Positions 33,012 to 45,635 of a stretch of 64,000 nucleotides of DNA are shown piece by piece. The stretch's first letter is position 1; each line of letters starts with the position of its first letter. Origin of the DNA: Echinometra lucunter (lineage: Eukaryota; Echinodermata; Echinoidea; Camarodonta; Echinometridae); NCBI GenBank assembly GCA_029962745.1, contig CM057171.1:1922399-1986398 (forward strand). Reading direction: 5' to 3'. Both the position numbers and the translations under genes were made by a program. Below the pieces are notes generated by a model, which was not told the DNA's origin, ran no database searches, and saw nothing but the letters and a program-made list of their open reading frames with translations.

Positions 33012-36000
33012 GTAACTTACGAACATAACTTGCTGTTCATTTTTATTTTAATGGTCATTTTGATGTTCACAGTCGACCATCTGTATGCTGGGCTCTGTAA
33101 ATTTTTGCAGCGGTCGACCTCTACTTGAAATGCTACCAAAATATTTGGGTTTTTTCCAATGTGTTCTTTCCAAATTATTCCTTCAATTGGATCCAATTTA
33201 CCGCGATCAAGTGAGATTGTGATTTTTCCTTTGATCGTGATCTCGCTCACCCAAGGGCTAACACAGGAGATCGCAAACACTACTTGCCTGTATAATTATC
33301 CCGATCATAATAGCGGTGTCAGTCTGGTATTACTTCTCATTAATAATTTGTAATTTTGATGCAGCATTGTGAATATCAAGGGACATAGATTTGCTCGTAG
33401 GAAGAGGGGGGGGGGGGGGGGGAGATGGTTGCAGTCTCAAACAGTCTGGTAAATCCCATTTGCGGCATTGTAATAGTATTAAATAGCACTCTTCTTGAAA
33501 ACCTTGGCTAAAAGGGGAGGAGGGCTTATTGTCATGATATTCCCCCTCAAACATAGGAGAGGAAGGGGGTATGTACACCCCACTTTCTCCGGCCTTCTAC
33601 CAATTCCAAGTAGGGTTAAATGGAACAATTCATGGGAGTGAAAATAGGATTTTCAACTTAATAATAATAATAAATAAATAATAAATGTAACTAGTGCCAA
33701 ATCCACTCTGTGGAGTGCTCTAGGACCATGTAGAAATAATACAGAATTTGTAATGTATGATTTTTTAAGAGTCAATAGTTGTACACTTTTTGATGTCTTC
33801 AGGAAGGCTATTCCATATCCATAATTTTTGAATGTATAATAGGTGGAATTGAATGAATGTGATATATGGGGCTGAAAAAAATCCTTATATTTTTTATTGC
33901 AATCCGAATTAACAAAAATTACTTCAAATTTGAAATGGATTATGTTGAATTAATCTTGTTTGATAGAAATGGATTGGCTGAATTGTCTTATTTTTCTTTC
34001 AATACCTCACATAAATTTCATTCATTACATCCTCTTTACTCCACAGATCAGGACTCACCGTGGGATGCTCATACACACAAGGATGGTAAGTATGCAGGTA
34101 TTTCAGTGTCTACCTTGTGACAATAGAATTCCTACTCACCACACAAGTTTATCTCTACATTGGTTAATAAACCAATGATTGATGGTTTCCTTGGTTTTAA
34201 TCCTTGATATGTAGGCCTACTTTCAGAATAGTTTTAACAAGGTTCAGAAGTTATTTTATGTCATCTTAGGCGTAATTGCAATCATCCCCATTTCAGTGGT
34301 AGTTATTCATATTTATGTTGTATATTCATGATATTGTTAAGAGGGAGACATTTGGCAGGAATTGTTCAGTATGTTGGATTGCAGTTATGAATTGACATAT
34401 TTCAGAAGTGTTCAAAGTCATCGCCTTGCAGAAGAAAACAGCTTGTTCAGTATCAGGAAATGAGAATAAACCAAACAAAGCACAACAAGAACCAAAAATA
34501 CTATTAAATAATAAAAAAATAATGATGCAAGGATACAAAAAAAAAAACCAACCCCCCCCCCAAAAAAAAGGAAGGCAAAATTTTTTGAACATAAAAGTCG
34601 AAGTGAAGATTTCATAGCAATTTAGAAGTCTGTGTAAGTTATAGGATAAACAATAAACCCTCTTTTTCTGATAACCCTGACCCAAGGATAAGGGAATGTA
34701 ACTGTAATTCGTCTTATTCACCGCGTGGTTTTTAGGAAGTAAATGTCCGATAAGTTCAGAGTCCTGATATGAATTAAACAGCTTTTCTAGTTTGGTAATA
34801 TCAGCTCGAATTGCTGGCAGCAATACCCAAGAAAATATTGATAAAAAGTACTTCATGAGTCCTATTTTTTTTTGGGGGGGGGGAGGGGGCGGAAGGTTAT
34901 CTGAAACTTGGTTATCTCTTTCCAAACTCTTTCTATCACCTACAATTCCCGTGCATTATTAGTTTTTCTGCAAAACAGACTGGTCATTGTGTATTTGAAT
35001 GATACATTACATAGAGGAAGTTGCTCTGTGCAATTACCCCTACCCTATCCCCTTACTTTATCCATCTCTCTCTCTCTCTCTCTCTCATTTGCACTCAACT
35101 ATTAAATCTGAACTTGGAGTGATAACCCCTTCCCCTTCATGTATCTCTCCTCATTAGCGTTTCGTCGAAGATACAAATTCTACACTCCATTTGTAAAAAT
35201 GTTAGAGAAAAGAATATGGGAGGGAGAGGGAGTTCTAACTCATGGATGCCAAGCACTATCTGGCATGTTAGAAATAATAAATAAAAGATAAAAGAAGATC
35301 TACCTAACAGATTTCAGATTATATTACCCTTTCCCAGTCTTTTGCCATTCTTTCTATCCTTTCATGACAATGTATATAGATCTATAGTCTTGTCTGCACC
35401 AGTACACTCACGGTTGCTTTATCCTTCTCTCCATTGCAACAGGGATACTGGCAGAAAATATTGACATGTCGTTCGCAAACTTTAAGTAGTAGTTGAATCT
35501 GTCTTGTGTTCCATGGCATATTGAAGCTTGAAAAATTAAATTTTATTAACAAAAATGTCATACTCAAAGGAAAGCAACCCTTAGAACTATTCTTTATCTG
35601 ACTTCGATAAGATATCCTCGAGGATTTAGCACCCACTGGTTCTTTCAGATGTTAACAGGTTTAGTATTGCGGTTATTTACATGAACTTTGAAGCCGGATG
35701 ATTTTTCATCACTTGTCATGTGCAATTTCATGCTTTTCAGTGAGGCACAGAAATGATCAGCCTACATACTGCGATACATTCGCTGGCTGCTGTATCCTTC
35801 TCTCCATTACAGCAGGGTTGTGCAAAAATTGGAAGTAGTGGTATTTTCGCAATCTTTAGAAATAATATCTCGTGCCTTTTAAAAAAGGCTCTTAATGAGA
35901 GTTGTAAAGCACAACATAATTATCTTAAAGCTGTACTTATCAAATAAGTTAATTTCTCCATTTGTGATCACAACTGAGTAAAGCTAGACTTTGATGATCC

Positions 36001-36359
36001 AGGCTGAAATAAAACTTCATCATAAAATCTTAAAGAAAGATTGTTGTGAAATACCTTTACTAAACTCTATGTAGAAACTGTTTTGCCACTGCAGCTCCAT
36101 TTTTTGCAAATTTATTTCAGAGTTCTAAACCATGAAGATGATTCCAAAATGTCAACTTCATTTTTTCCAGTTTTTTTCTTCCTGATCTGTTTTATTTTTT
36201 TCTCTCTCCCTCTCTCCATCTCCCTCTCACTAACTTTTTTATTCTGTTTTCCTGGTTCTTTTTTATCACTCTAACACGTTTTATGTCAATTCTAGCTACT
36301 CTGACAGATTTGCATACACATAGCTTCTGTATCCTCTTCAATATCCACTGCCCATTCTC
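33012..36359. other. Intronic or intergenic; mostly no gene
   Basis: Apart from the small candidate exon at 34047, this stretch holds a G-run at about 33406-33422, an AAT-rich stretch at 33661-33690, A- and C-runs at 34540-34570, a G-run at about 34876-34885, and CT repeats at 35060-35085. Two diverged units about 370 bases apart share ATCCTTCTCTCCATT followed by CAGGG (near 35419 and 35789). Confidence 0.5.
34047..34085 (+). other. Candidate 39-base exon
   Basis: Framed by TTTACTCCACAG and ATG/GTAAGTATG. Its length is a multiple of three and it continues the same phase as 32763-33011. Weak evidence on its own. Confidence 0.3.
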
Positions 36360-38020
36360 TTATCCACCCTCTTACCCTTTCTCTTACCCATCCTACCCAT
36401 CTTCTCACCCACATTCTCACCCATCCTCTCACCCACCCTCTCACCCACCCTCTTACCCACCCTCTTACCCTCTTACCTCTTACCATACCCCCACCCATCC
36501 TCTCACCCATCCTCTCACCCATCCTCTCACCACCCATCCTCTCACCACCCTCTCCTCTCACCGTCCTCTCCTCTCACCGTCCTCTCACCCATCTTCTCAC
36601 ACATTCTCTCGCCCATCCTCTCACCAACCTTCTCACCAACCCTCTGACCCATCCTCTAAACATCCTCTCATCTATGCTCTTGCCCATTCTCTGGCTCGCC
36701 CTCTTACTCCCCCTCTTACCATAACCCCACCCATCCTCTCACCCAACCCTCTCCACCATTCTCTTGCCCAATCCTCTAACCCATCCTCTAACCATCCTCT
36801 TATTCTATGCTCTTGCCCATCCTCTGGCTCGCCCTCTTACTCACCCTCTACCATAACCCCACCCATCTTCTCACCCATCCTCTTACCAACCCCCACCCAT
36901 CCTCTCACGCATCCTCTCATCCATGCTCTTGTCCATCCTCTAGCCAAACCTCTCATCCATCCTCTCACCATCCTCTCATCCATCCTCTCGCCAATCCTCT
37001 TAACCATCCTCTTGCCTTCCTTTCATCCATCCTCTTGTCCAATCCTCCAACCTTTCCTCTCACCCATCCTCTTTCCCATCCTCTTTCCCATCCTCTTACC
37101 CATCCTCTCACCCATCCTCTCACAACCCATCCTCTCACCATCCTCTCCTCTCAGCATCCTCTCACCCATCTTCTCAACCATCTCACTCATCTTCTCACCC
37201 ATCCTCTTACCAGTCCTCTCACCCATCCTCTCGCCCATCCTCTCGCCCATCCTCTCGCCCATCCTCTCGCCCATCCTCTCGCCCATCCTCTCGCCCATCC
37301 TCTCGCCCATCCTCTCGCCCATCCTCTTGCCCATCCTCTTGCCCATCCTCTCGGCCATCCTCTTACTCACCCTCTTTCCGATCCTCTTTCCCGTCCTCTT
37401 ACTAATCCGATTTCCCATCATCCTATCTATTCTCTCACCCATCCTCTTACCCATCCTCTCACCATCCTCTCCTCTCGGCATCCTCTCACCCATCTTCTCA
37501 ACCATCTTCTCACTCATCTTCTCACCCATCCTCTTACCAGTCCTCTCGCCCATCCTCTCGCCCATCCTCTTACCCATCCTCTTACCCATCCTCTTACCCA
37601 TCCTCTTACCCATCCTCTTACCCATCCTCTCACCATCCTCTCCTCTCGGCATCCTCTCACCCATCTTCTCAACCATCTTCTCACTCATCTTCTCACCATT
37701 CCTCTTACCAGTCCTCTCGCCCATCCTCTCGCCCATCCTCTCGCCCATCCTCTCGCCCATCCTCTCGCCCATCCTCTCGCCCATCCTCTAATCAATCCTC
37801 TCACCCATTTTCTTACCATCCTCTCATCCATCCTCCCACCCATCCTCTCACCCATCCTCTCACCCATCCTCTCACCCATCCTCTCACCCATCCTCTCACC
37901 CATCCTCTCACCCATCCTCTTACCATCCTCTCGCCCATCCTCTCGCCCGTCCTCTCTCCCGTCCTCTCTCCCGTCCTCTCGCCCGTCCTCTTGCCCGTCC
38001 TCTCACCCATCCTCTCACCT
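36360..38020. repeat. 12-bp minisatellite, about 1.66 kb
   Basis: The unit is CCCATCCTCTCA with G, T or C variants at the last base. Because 12 is a multiple of three, very long frames appear on both strands (HPLT and ILSP repeats forward, MGER and WVRG repeats reverse). Higher-order blocks carrying ATCCTCTCCTCTC recur near 37139, 37464 and 37636. The minus strand is rich in GGATGGG, so G-quadruplex-like structure is possible. These frames have no unique ends, no usage bias and no domain, and are not genes. Confidence 0.93.
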
Positions 38021-38257
38021 TTAGTTTACCCATTCTCCTATCATTTTCAACTCCTTTTTTTCTATTTCTTTATATTTTATTCCCTCCATTATTTTCTTCT
38101 ATTCCTCACTTTCTTTGTTCTATTCAGCATGCTTTAGAATTTTTCATTTCACACTTACTTGCATTCTTTTTAATGGATTAAATGTTAAAAAACTGATATT
38201 CTTTACTTTTGTATTATCGTTGGAGATTCTCTTTCACTCGGTTATATTAATCATAAT

Positions 38258-38608
38258 AGTAGAGGTGTTGTGGTCCAGTGGATAAGTCTCTGGACTTTGA
38301 ACCACAAGGTCTGGGGTTCGAATCCCTCCCGTGGAATTAATGCCCTTTGGCAAGATATGAATCTACATTTGCCACTCTCCGCTCGTATGTTAAGTGGGTA
38401 GCGGGTAGGATGCAAAGGTTTAGCAATGCGAGTGCCTGTAAAATGGCACCTCGCTGAAATGCTCCCTCGGGAGTGGAGAAGGTGCATACACTGTGTGTGG
38501 GGGCAAGCCTGAATCCGATGACCGGGGTAATAATATTTCTGTATAAAAGCGCTCAATCACGTCTCAAAGAGACATATTAGGCGCTATATACATGTAAAAT
38601 ATTATTCA
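38258..38608 (+). mobile_element. Full-length tRNA-derived SINE
   Basis: A-box TGGTCCAGTGG and B-box GGTTCGAATCC lie about 40 bases apart in a tRNA-like head, followed by a body of roughly 230 bases. It ends in ATTAGGCGCTATATACATG and an AT-rich tail. The GCGCTATATA ending is shared with LINE tails here (compare 51885), consistent with mobilisation by a partner LINE. Confidence 0.85.
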
Positions 38609-39123
38609 AATGTAGAGCTGCTGGTTAGAATACTGTAATGGCAGATTCAAGCCAGAATTCTCCCTTATAATCTTTAAACGCCTCTCTGGAATATGGATTT
38701 GCTTGTGTGAAAAATAAATCCTATTATTCATTACAAGAAGATTACTTTCTCTCCTCTCTGCATGCTGTGTGGCAAATTTATTTTATTTTATTTTTTTTTT
38801 GCATTGTAATTTTGTTTAATTTAACTTCAAATCATTTGATACTTTAGATATTGCATATTAGATTCAATGGAGCAAATCAGTATTAAGGTTGTCCGATGCC
38901 TGTAATGGTAGTGGTTTTAAATGCAGATGCATTCCTATCTCTGTTAATCTGTTTAAATCTGTTTACTTCTGATTTGAATAATGAGAATCAGTTTTACAGG
39001 TCTGAAGTATGCTCGTCTTGATAGTTGTGTTGTGAGTTATTGTGAGTTTGCATCCATGTGAAATGATAAGTCCTCTTTATTTAGGGATTTTTTTTTCTTC
39101 AAAAATAACCGTTGTATTATAAC

Positions 39124-39154
<31 letters not shown>

Positions 39155-39860
39155 GTTATTATTATTACTATGAATATATTATTAGGGGCATTATTATTGC
39201 TATTTTCAATCTCAACCCATTTGAAGTATAGACTTGCTTGATTGAATGCCGAATGGTAAAACTAGATTAATACTTAAGCAACAATGGTGAATAGGACAAA
39301 TTGGAAAACTTATTTTCCCTACATATGATGTAGACCCTTCTTATTTTTTGAGAGCTGTCAAGAATAAAAAAGGACCATTTTCCTGGGATATTTCTTTCTT
39401 TTTATTTAAAGGGGTTGAGGTTGTATCAAATATTTCTATTCAGCCCAATATGACTTTACGTCAGATTTACAGGCAACTACATGACTATTTCACTTCCTTT
39501 CTATGGATTATTATTATTTTTTTTTTTACTAATCCTTGTATGGAGTTACCTATTTGAGACTTAGAATCAAGGTAAATAAAGGTGGGAGAATATAATTTGA
39601 ATAGTTATTTCCCCAGTCTGTAGATATAAGGTTATAATGTTTGCCCCCTCGTGTTCTAAAGAATGGAATAGTCTTCTGTAAGACATCAAGAGGTGTTTAA
39701 CCTCTAAATCCTTTTAAAAAAATCATGTTAAAACATTTTGATCAATCCTTATTTCTATATGCGCCTTGAACATTCCACAGATTGGCTATTGTGCTATGTA
39801 AGTTACACTCATTATTTTTAATATGCTAGTCTGACATTTTTTGAAGCAGGTATTACTTTG
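38609..39860. other. Intergenic or intronic, no gene seen
   Basis: Contains an (ATT)n microsatellite at 39121-39170. The remainder is AT-rich without supported features. Confidence 0.5.
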
Positions 39861-39910
39861 TGAATTAATGATTTCTCTAATAATGGTCATGGTATTTAGT
39901 GTAGGTATTG

Positions 39911-39995
39911 CCTGGCTGGGAGATGGTGACCTGTGAATGATGAGCCTACGGGGCCTTGTCCCTTAAATTGTAGGTGAACGGCACGCCCAGCCTGG
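39911..39995 (+). ncRNA. Candidate structured RNA core, copy 1
   Basis: 85 nt that folds as one extended hairpin. Stem A is CCTGGCTGGG with CCCAGCCTGG (one U-U mismatch). Stem B is GTGACC with GGCAC (one bulged A). Stem C is CCTAC with GTAGG. A small apical GGGG/CCCT stem closes the loop. An outer 17-bp stem (TTTCTCTA... with ...TAGAGAAA) can close about 200 nt around it. No known RNA family was recognised. Transcription is inferred only. Confidence 0.5.
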
Positions 39996-40832
39996 TATAG
40001 GTGTTTCATTTCTTTGTTCTTTTCTTAAAATAAAAAAATAGGGCTTAGTATAGGTTTTCGTGGATTTCATGACCATTAGAGAAACCATGTAATCACTAGT
40101 ATCTATATCTTGTAAAATATGAGACGTTTCTTGTTTTTTTTCTCAAAATTGTAATCGATTTGCTTGTCAGAAAATGATTTTTAAAAAAATCGTCTGTTCG
40201 TTTTCTGCATAATTGCAAATACGACAATTGAAATTAGGTTTTATTCACTTCTAGATAAAATATTTTTTTTCATATTTCAATTCCATTTTTTTTTTGGGGG
40301 GGGGGATAATGTATTAAAATCATAAATAGGAACAAAAAAGAGACTTTTTTTTTCTATGCAAATTCATAGATAGTATCATGCAAACTGTTTCCATAGTATT
40401 ACAGTGATATTTAATGAAAATATTCAGATCCTGTCAAACTAGTGATCATTAAGACCTTTTGCTACCCTTGTTTCTATTCACATTGTTGTATGGTATATTA
40501 TAATATCCCATCCCACAAACAGAAAGACAATGACTAAAAAAAAAAAATCAAACGAACACACAACAACAAAAAGATGTTAAGATCCTTCAAGAAATGAGAA
40601 TCTTTATCATGAACTATTTGATGTTTTAAAGGAAATCCAAACCCTCACGTAATATTTTTTTACCCAGAGCTTAGACGGAATAACACAGATCAGCAAAAAA
40701 TACAAAGAAATCGGTCATGGAATAAGAAAGTTATGACAGTATGAAATGTAATTTTCTGTTATGAGCTGTTTTTTAAAGTCTTTTGTGAGTTACTGATTTC
40801 TCTAGTGGTCATGGTATTTAGTGTAGGTATTG

Positions 40833-40917
40833 CCTGGCTGGGAGATGGTGACCTGTGAATGATGAGCCTACGGGGCCTTGTCCCTTAAATTGTAGGTGAA
40901 CGGCACGCCCAGCCTGG
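40833..40917 (+). ncRNA. Candidate structured RNA core, copy 2
   Basis: Identical in the core to copy 1. Its outer stem is perfectly Watson-Crick: CTCTAGTGGTCATG upstream with CATGACCACTAGAG at about 40985. Confidence 0.5.
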
Positions 40918-41777
40918 TATAGGTGTTTCATTTCTTCTTTTCTTGAAATAAAAAATAGGGCTTAGTATAGGTTTTCGTGGATTTCATGACCACTAGAGAA
41001 ACCATGTATTCACTAGTATCTATATCTTGTAAAATATGAGATGTTTCTTGGGGTTTTTTTCTCAAAATTTTAATCTATTTGCGCTTTGCCTCTTTTATTT
41101 TTTGGATAGTTTTCAGAAAATGATAAAAAAAAAAATCCTCTGTTTTCTGTATAATTGCAAATATGACGAATTGAAATGTAGGTTTTATTCACCACTAGAT
41201 AAAATATTTATTTTTTCATATTTCAATTCAATTTTTTTTCGGGGGGGGGGTATAGTGTACTAATATCATAAATAGGAAAAAAATGAGACATTTTTTTCTA
41301 TGCAAATTCATAGATAGTATCATGCAAACTGTTTACATAATATTCTAGTGATATTTAATGAAAATATTCAGATCCTGTCAAACTAGTGATCATTAAGACC
41401 TTTTGCTACCCTTGTTTCTATTCACATTGTTGTATGGTATATTATAATATCGCCTCCCACAAACAGAAAGACAATGACTAAAAAAAAAAAATCAAACGAA
41501 CACACAACAACAAAAATATGTAAAGATCCTTCAGGAAATGAGAATCTTTATCATGACCTATTTGATGTTTTAAAGGAAATCCAAACCCTCACGTAATATT
41601 TTTTTACCCAGAGCTTAGACGGAATAACACAAATCAGCAAAAAAATACAAAGAAATCGGTCATGGAATAAGAAAGTTATGACAGTATGAAATTTAATTTT
41701 CTGTTATGAGCTGTTTTTTAAAGTCTTTTGTGAGTTACTGATTTCTCTAGTGGTCATGGTATTTAGTGTAGGTATTG

Positions 41778-41862
41778 CCTGGCTGGGAGATGGTGACCTG
41801 TGAATGATGAGCCTACGGGGCCTTGTCCCTTAAATTGTAGGTGAACGGCACGCCCAGCCTGG
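41778..41862 (+). ncRNA. Candidate structured RNA core, copy 3
   Basis: Core identical to copies 1 and 2 over the 85 nt; the first change lies just outside (gcataggtg for gtataggtg). The outer stem contains one G-U pair. Confidence 0.5.
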
Positions 41863-42728
41863 CATAGGTGTTTCATTTCTTTGTTCTTTTCTTAAAATAA
41901 AAAAATAGGGCTTAGTATAGGTTTTCGTGGATTTCATGACCATTAGAGAAACCATGTATTCACTAGTATCTATATCTTGTAAAATATGAGACGTTTCTTG
42001 GGGTTTTTTTCTCAAAATTTTAATCTATTTGCGCTTTGCCTCTTTTATTTTTTGGATAGTTTTCAGAAAATGATTAAAAAAAAAATCCTCTGTTTTCTGT
42101 ATAATTGCAAATATGACGAATTGAAATGTAGGTTTTATTCACCACTAGATAAAATATTTATTTTTTCATATTTCAATTCAATTTTTTTTCGGGGGGGGGG
42201 TATAGTGTACTAATATCATAAATAGGAAAAAAATGAGACATTTTTTTCTATGCAATTTCATAGATAGTATCATGCAAACTGTTTACATAATATTCTTGTG
42301 ATATTTAATGAAAATGTTCAGGTCCTGTCAAACTAGTGATCATTAAGACCTTTTGCTACCTTTGTTTCTATTCACATTGTTGTATGGTATATTAGAATAT
42401 CGCCTCCCACAAACAGAAAGACAACAATGGAAAAAAAATCACATGAACAAACAACAACAAAAAAGAAAGATGTTAAGATCCTTCAAGAAATGAAAATCTT
42501 TATCATGACCTATTTGATGTTTTAAAGGAAATCCAAACCCTCAAGTAATATTTTTTTACCCAGAGCTTAGACGGAATAACACAGATCAGCAAAAAATACA
42601 AAGAAATCGGTCATGGAATAAGAAAGTTATGACAGTATGAAATTTAATTTTCTGTTATGAGCTGTTTTTTAAAGTCTTTTGTGAGTTACTGATTTCTCTA
42701 GTGGTCATGGTATTTAGTGTAGGTATTG

Positions 42729-42813
42729 CCTGGCTGGGAGATGGTGACCTGTGAATGATGAGCCTACGGGGCCTTGTCCCTTAAACTGTAGGTGAACGGC
42801 ACGTCCAGCCTGG
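42729..42813 (+). ncRNA. Candidate structured RNA core, copy 4
   Basis: Two changes: one in the apical loop (AAATTG to AAACTG) and one in stem A (right strand begins TCCAG), which turns a G-C pair into a G-U pair on the plus strand. Confidence 0.5.
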
Positions 42814-43669
42814 TATAGGTGTTTCATTTCTTTGTTCTTTTCTTAAAATAAAAAAATAGGGCTTAGTATAGGTTTTCGTGGATTTCATGACCATTAGAGA
42901 AACCATGTATTCACTAGTATCTATACCTTGCGGAATATAAGGCTTTTTTTTTTTTAAATAATTTTTTGGACTTGGCCTTTTAATTTTTTTGATGGTTCGA
43001 CATTTAAGGTCCGCAGAAAATGATAACAAAAAAAAAAAAATCCTATTCTATTGGTCTTCTGTATTATTGCAAATACAATTGAAATTAGGTTTTTTTATTC
43101 ACTACTAGATAATTATTCATTGTTTTATATTTCAATTCCATGTTTTTTTTGATAGTGTACTGTAAAATCATGATAAATGGGAAACAAAAATGGGACATCT
43201 ATGTAAATTCATAGATAATATCATGCAAACTATTTCCATTTATTGTAGTGATATTTAATAAAAATGCTCGGGTCCTGTCAAACTAGAGATCGTTCAAAAC
43301 TTTTGCCACCCTTGTTCCTATTAACCTTGTATAGTACATTGGTTACCCCACCCTACAAACAGAAAAACAACAATGAAAAAAAAAAGAACCAACAACCAAA
43401 AGAAAAAAAAAAAAATATGTAAAGATCCTTCAGGAAATCGGAATCTTTATCGTGATGACCTATTTGATGTTTTAAAGGAAATCCAAACCCTCACGTAATA
43501 TTTTTTACCCAGAGCTTAGACGGAATAACACAGATCAGCAAAAAATTCAAAGAAATCGGTTATGGAATAAAAAAGTTATGACAGTATGAAATTTTTTGAG
43601 CTGGGTTTTTTAAAGTCTTTTGTGAGTTACTGATTTGTCTAGTGGTCATGGAATTTAGTGTAGGTATTG

Positions 43670-43754
43670 CCTGGCTGGGAGATGGTGACCTGTGAATGAT
43701 GAGCCTACAGGGCCTTGTCCCTTAAATAGTAGGTGAACGGCACGCCCAGCCTGG
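43670..43754 (+). ncRNA. Candidate structured RNA core, copy 5
   Basis: Two changes, at the apical stem (CGGGG to CAGGG, giving A-U in place of G-U with CCCT) and in the loop (AAATTG to AAATAG). Stems A, B and C are unchanged although the surrounding spacer has diverged. Confidence 0.5.
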
Positions 43755-44334
43755 TATAGGTGTTTCTTCTTTTTTTTTCTTTTTTAAAAAGTAAAAGGGG
43801 CTTAGTCTAGGTTTTCGTGGATTTCATGACCATTAGAGAAACCATGTATTCACTAGTATCGATATCTTAAATACTAAGGCGTTTGTCATTTGTTTGTTTT
43901 CAAAATTTTAATCTGTTTGCACTTAGCCCCTTTCATATTTTGGTTGGTTCTACAATTAAGGTCCACAGAAATGATAAAATAATAATAATAAAAAAAACAT
44001 TCCTCTTCTATTCATTATCTGTATAATTGCAAATACAATAAGAATTAGGTTTTGTTCAATACTGGATGAATATTCATTCTTTATGTTATTTCAATTCCAA
44101 TATATTTTTTGATGGTGTACTGTAAAATCATAAATAGGAACAAAAATGATCAAAAGGTCAAGTAGTATTTTTTAAACCCAAAACTTAGGCGGAATAAAAC
44201 GGATCAGCAAAAGTTTGAAAGAAATCTGTCAAGAAATAACAAAATATAGCAATATGAATTTTTCTTTGAACTAGAAGTTAAGTCTAGTGAATGACTGATT
44301 TCTATAGTGGTCATGGTATTTAGTGTAGGTAATG

Positions 44335-44419
44335 CCTGGCTGGGAGATGGTGACCTGTGAATGATGAGCCTACTGGGCCTTGTCCCTTAAATTGTAGGTG
44401 AACGGCACGCCCAGCCTGG
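44335..44419 (+). ncRNA. Candidate structured RNA core, copy 6
   Basis: One change within the 85 nt (CTACGGGG to CTACTGGG). The spacer preceding it is only about 580 bases and strongly diverged. Confidence 0.5.
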
Positions 44420-44520
44420 TATAGGTTTTTATTAATTTTTCCTTTTTTTCTATAAGTAAAAATAGGGTTTAATATAGGTTTTCGTGGATTTCATGACCAT
44501 TAGAGAAATCATCATCACTA

Positions 44521-45600
44521 GTATCTATATTTTGTGAAATTAGAGGGGGGGGGGGCATTTGCACTTGGCCTCTTTAATTTTTCGGATGGTGTGTAGTTTG
44601 TGTACACACATAAACATTTTTTTTTTAAATTTGCTTTCTTGTGCCTGATTTGCCAAACATGCCAAATGTTAGCTGATCTGTTTATTTTCTCTTTTTTTAA
44701 TCTAAAAACCTGATGATGTTGGTTCCCTTTAAAATAGGAATGATTCTCACTGTTAGTCGTGATTATATAACACTATACAGTATTTTCAAAGTCTTAAACG
44801 GCATGAAAAAGGGGGAAACAAACTTTTAAAACATTATCCTCTATTACCTACCTAGACATTTAAGAATAAAGCCCATTTTGTTCAGCAAATCATAGATCTG
44901 CCCCTAGCTTTTATTTTTCTTGATACTGTACATGAGCATTATGATTTAGTAATTGGTTTAAAAAGGAAAAAATATGCAGGAAAGCTCTTTCTTGACTTCT
45001 TCCCTTTTCATTTCATTCTTCATGAATGTTCAAATGAAAAATGTCTGCAGTAATCCGGGGATTTTTTTTTTTTTTTTTTTTTTTTTTGGGGGGGGGGGGG
45101 GAGGTTCCGAGTACTCTACATGCATGAAAGATGAAAACAGAGCATCTTGTGATTAGATTATCATCATCAGATAATTGTTTTAATCATGGTATCTCTGTAT
45201 TGCCAAGACATTGCCAAGACATTACCAAACGTATTTACATTCTGGGCTAACCTAGTTACTTAATTTTGCGATATACATCGTCATCACGTGGGAGTATATT
45301 TCACGCTTGGGGGGGGGGGGGGGGGGAATAGTACTTTTGAAGTTACTGCAACCACTACCAACAAAGCATTCTGCCGAAGATGAACAATGTGCCATTGAGT
45401 CAAGAGATGTTGCATCATTGACACCATTTCATCCTTCATCCTGCTGTTGAGCTGGCTGATGTTCTACCAGACAAGACCCTTTGTTTGAGAAGCAAGATCT
45501 AGTGGTCACCCAAACTGTGCTTGTATCAAGAACTCGACCATCTCAAATCACATTTCAGGACAAGTTGGCCATCAACTTGAAATGCTTTCCAACCATCTCG
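44521..45600. other. No gene seen
   Basis: AT-rich with T- and G-runs at about 45063-45101 and a G-run at about 45309-45326. Confidence 0.5.
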
Positions 45601-45635
45601 TGGTCATAACTTCCAAGTTTAGTTTAGGTTTAAAG

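Larger units (their letters stand above)
39868..44520 (+). repeat. Tandem array of six units (0.67-0.95 kb) with a conserved core
   Basis: Core copies start at 39911, 40833, 41778, 42729, 43670 and 44335, so unit lengths are 922, 945, 951, 941 and 665. Copies 2 to 4 are almost identical over the whole unit. Copies 5 and 6 have strongly diverged spacers but nearly unchanged cores. Each unit also contains a repeat-like segment with ACCCAGAGCTTAGACGGAAT and a G-run in copies 1-4. Frames on either strand are not maintained between copies. Confidence 0.92.

Noticed and set aside
36283..38024. 502- and 405-codon open frames
   Set aside because: They are readings of a 12-bp stop-free minisatellite; equally long frames exist on the opposite strand and there are no unique coding ends.
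38258..38330. Genuine tRNA gene
   Set aside because: A and B boxes are present, but the cloverleaf stems are poor and the sequence continues into a SINE body and tail.
39911..39995. U1 snRNA, Y RNA, C/D snoRNA or HDV-like ribozyme identity for the 85-nt core
   Set aside because: Only short word similarities (CCTGGC..GGGAGAT to U1; GATGGT to Y RNA; ATGATGA as a box C without a box D). The strand order of stems does not match the HDV topology.
41830..43029. Similar minus-strand frames (61 and 82 codons) in adjacent tandem units
   Set aside because: Similarity follows from recent duplication of the units; the frame is lost in copies 1, 5 and 6, whereas the RNA-like core is kept.
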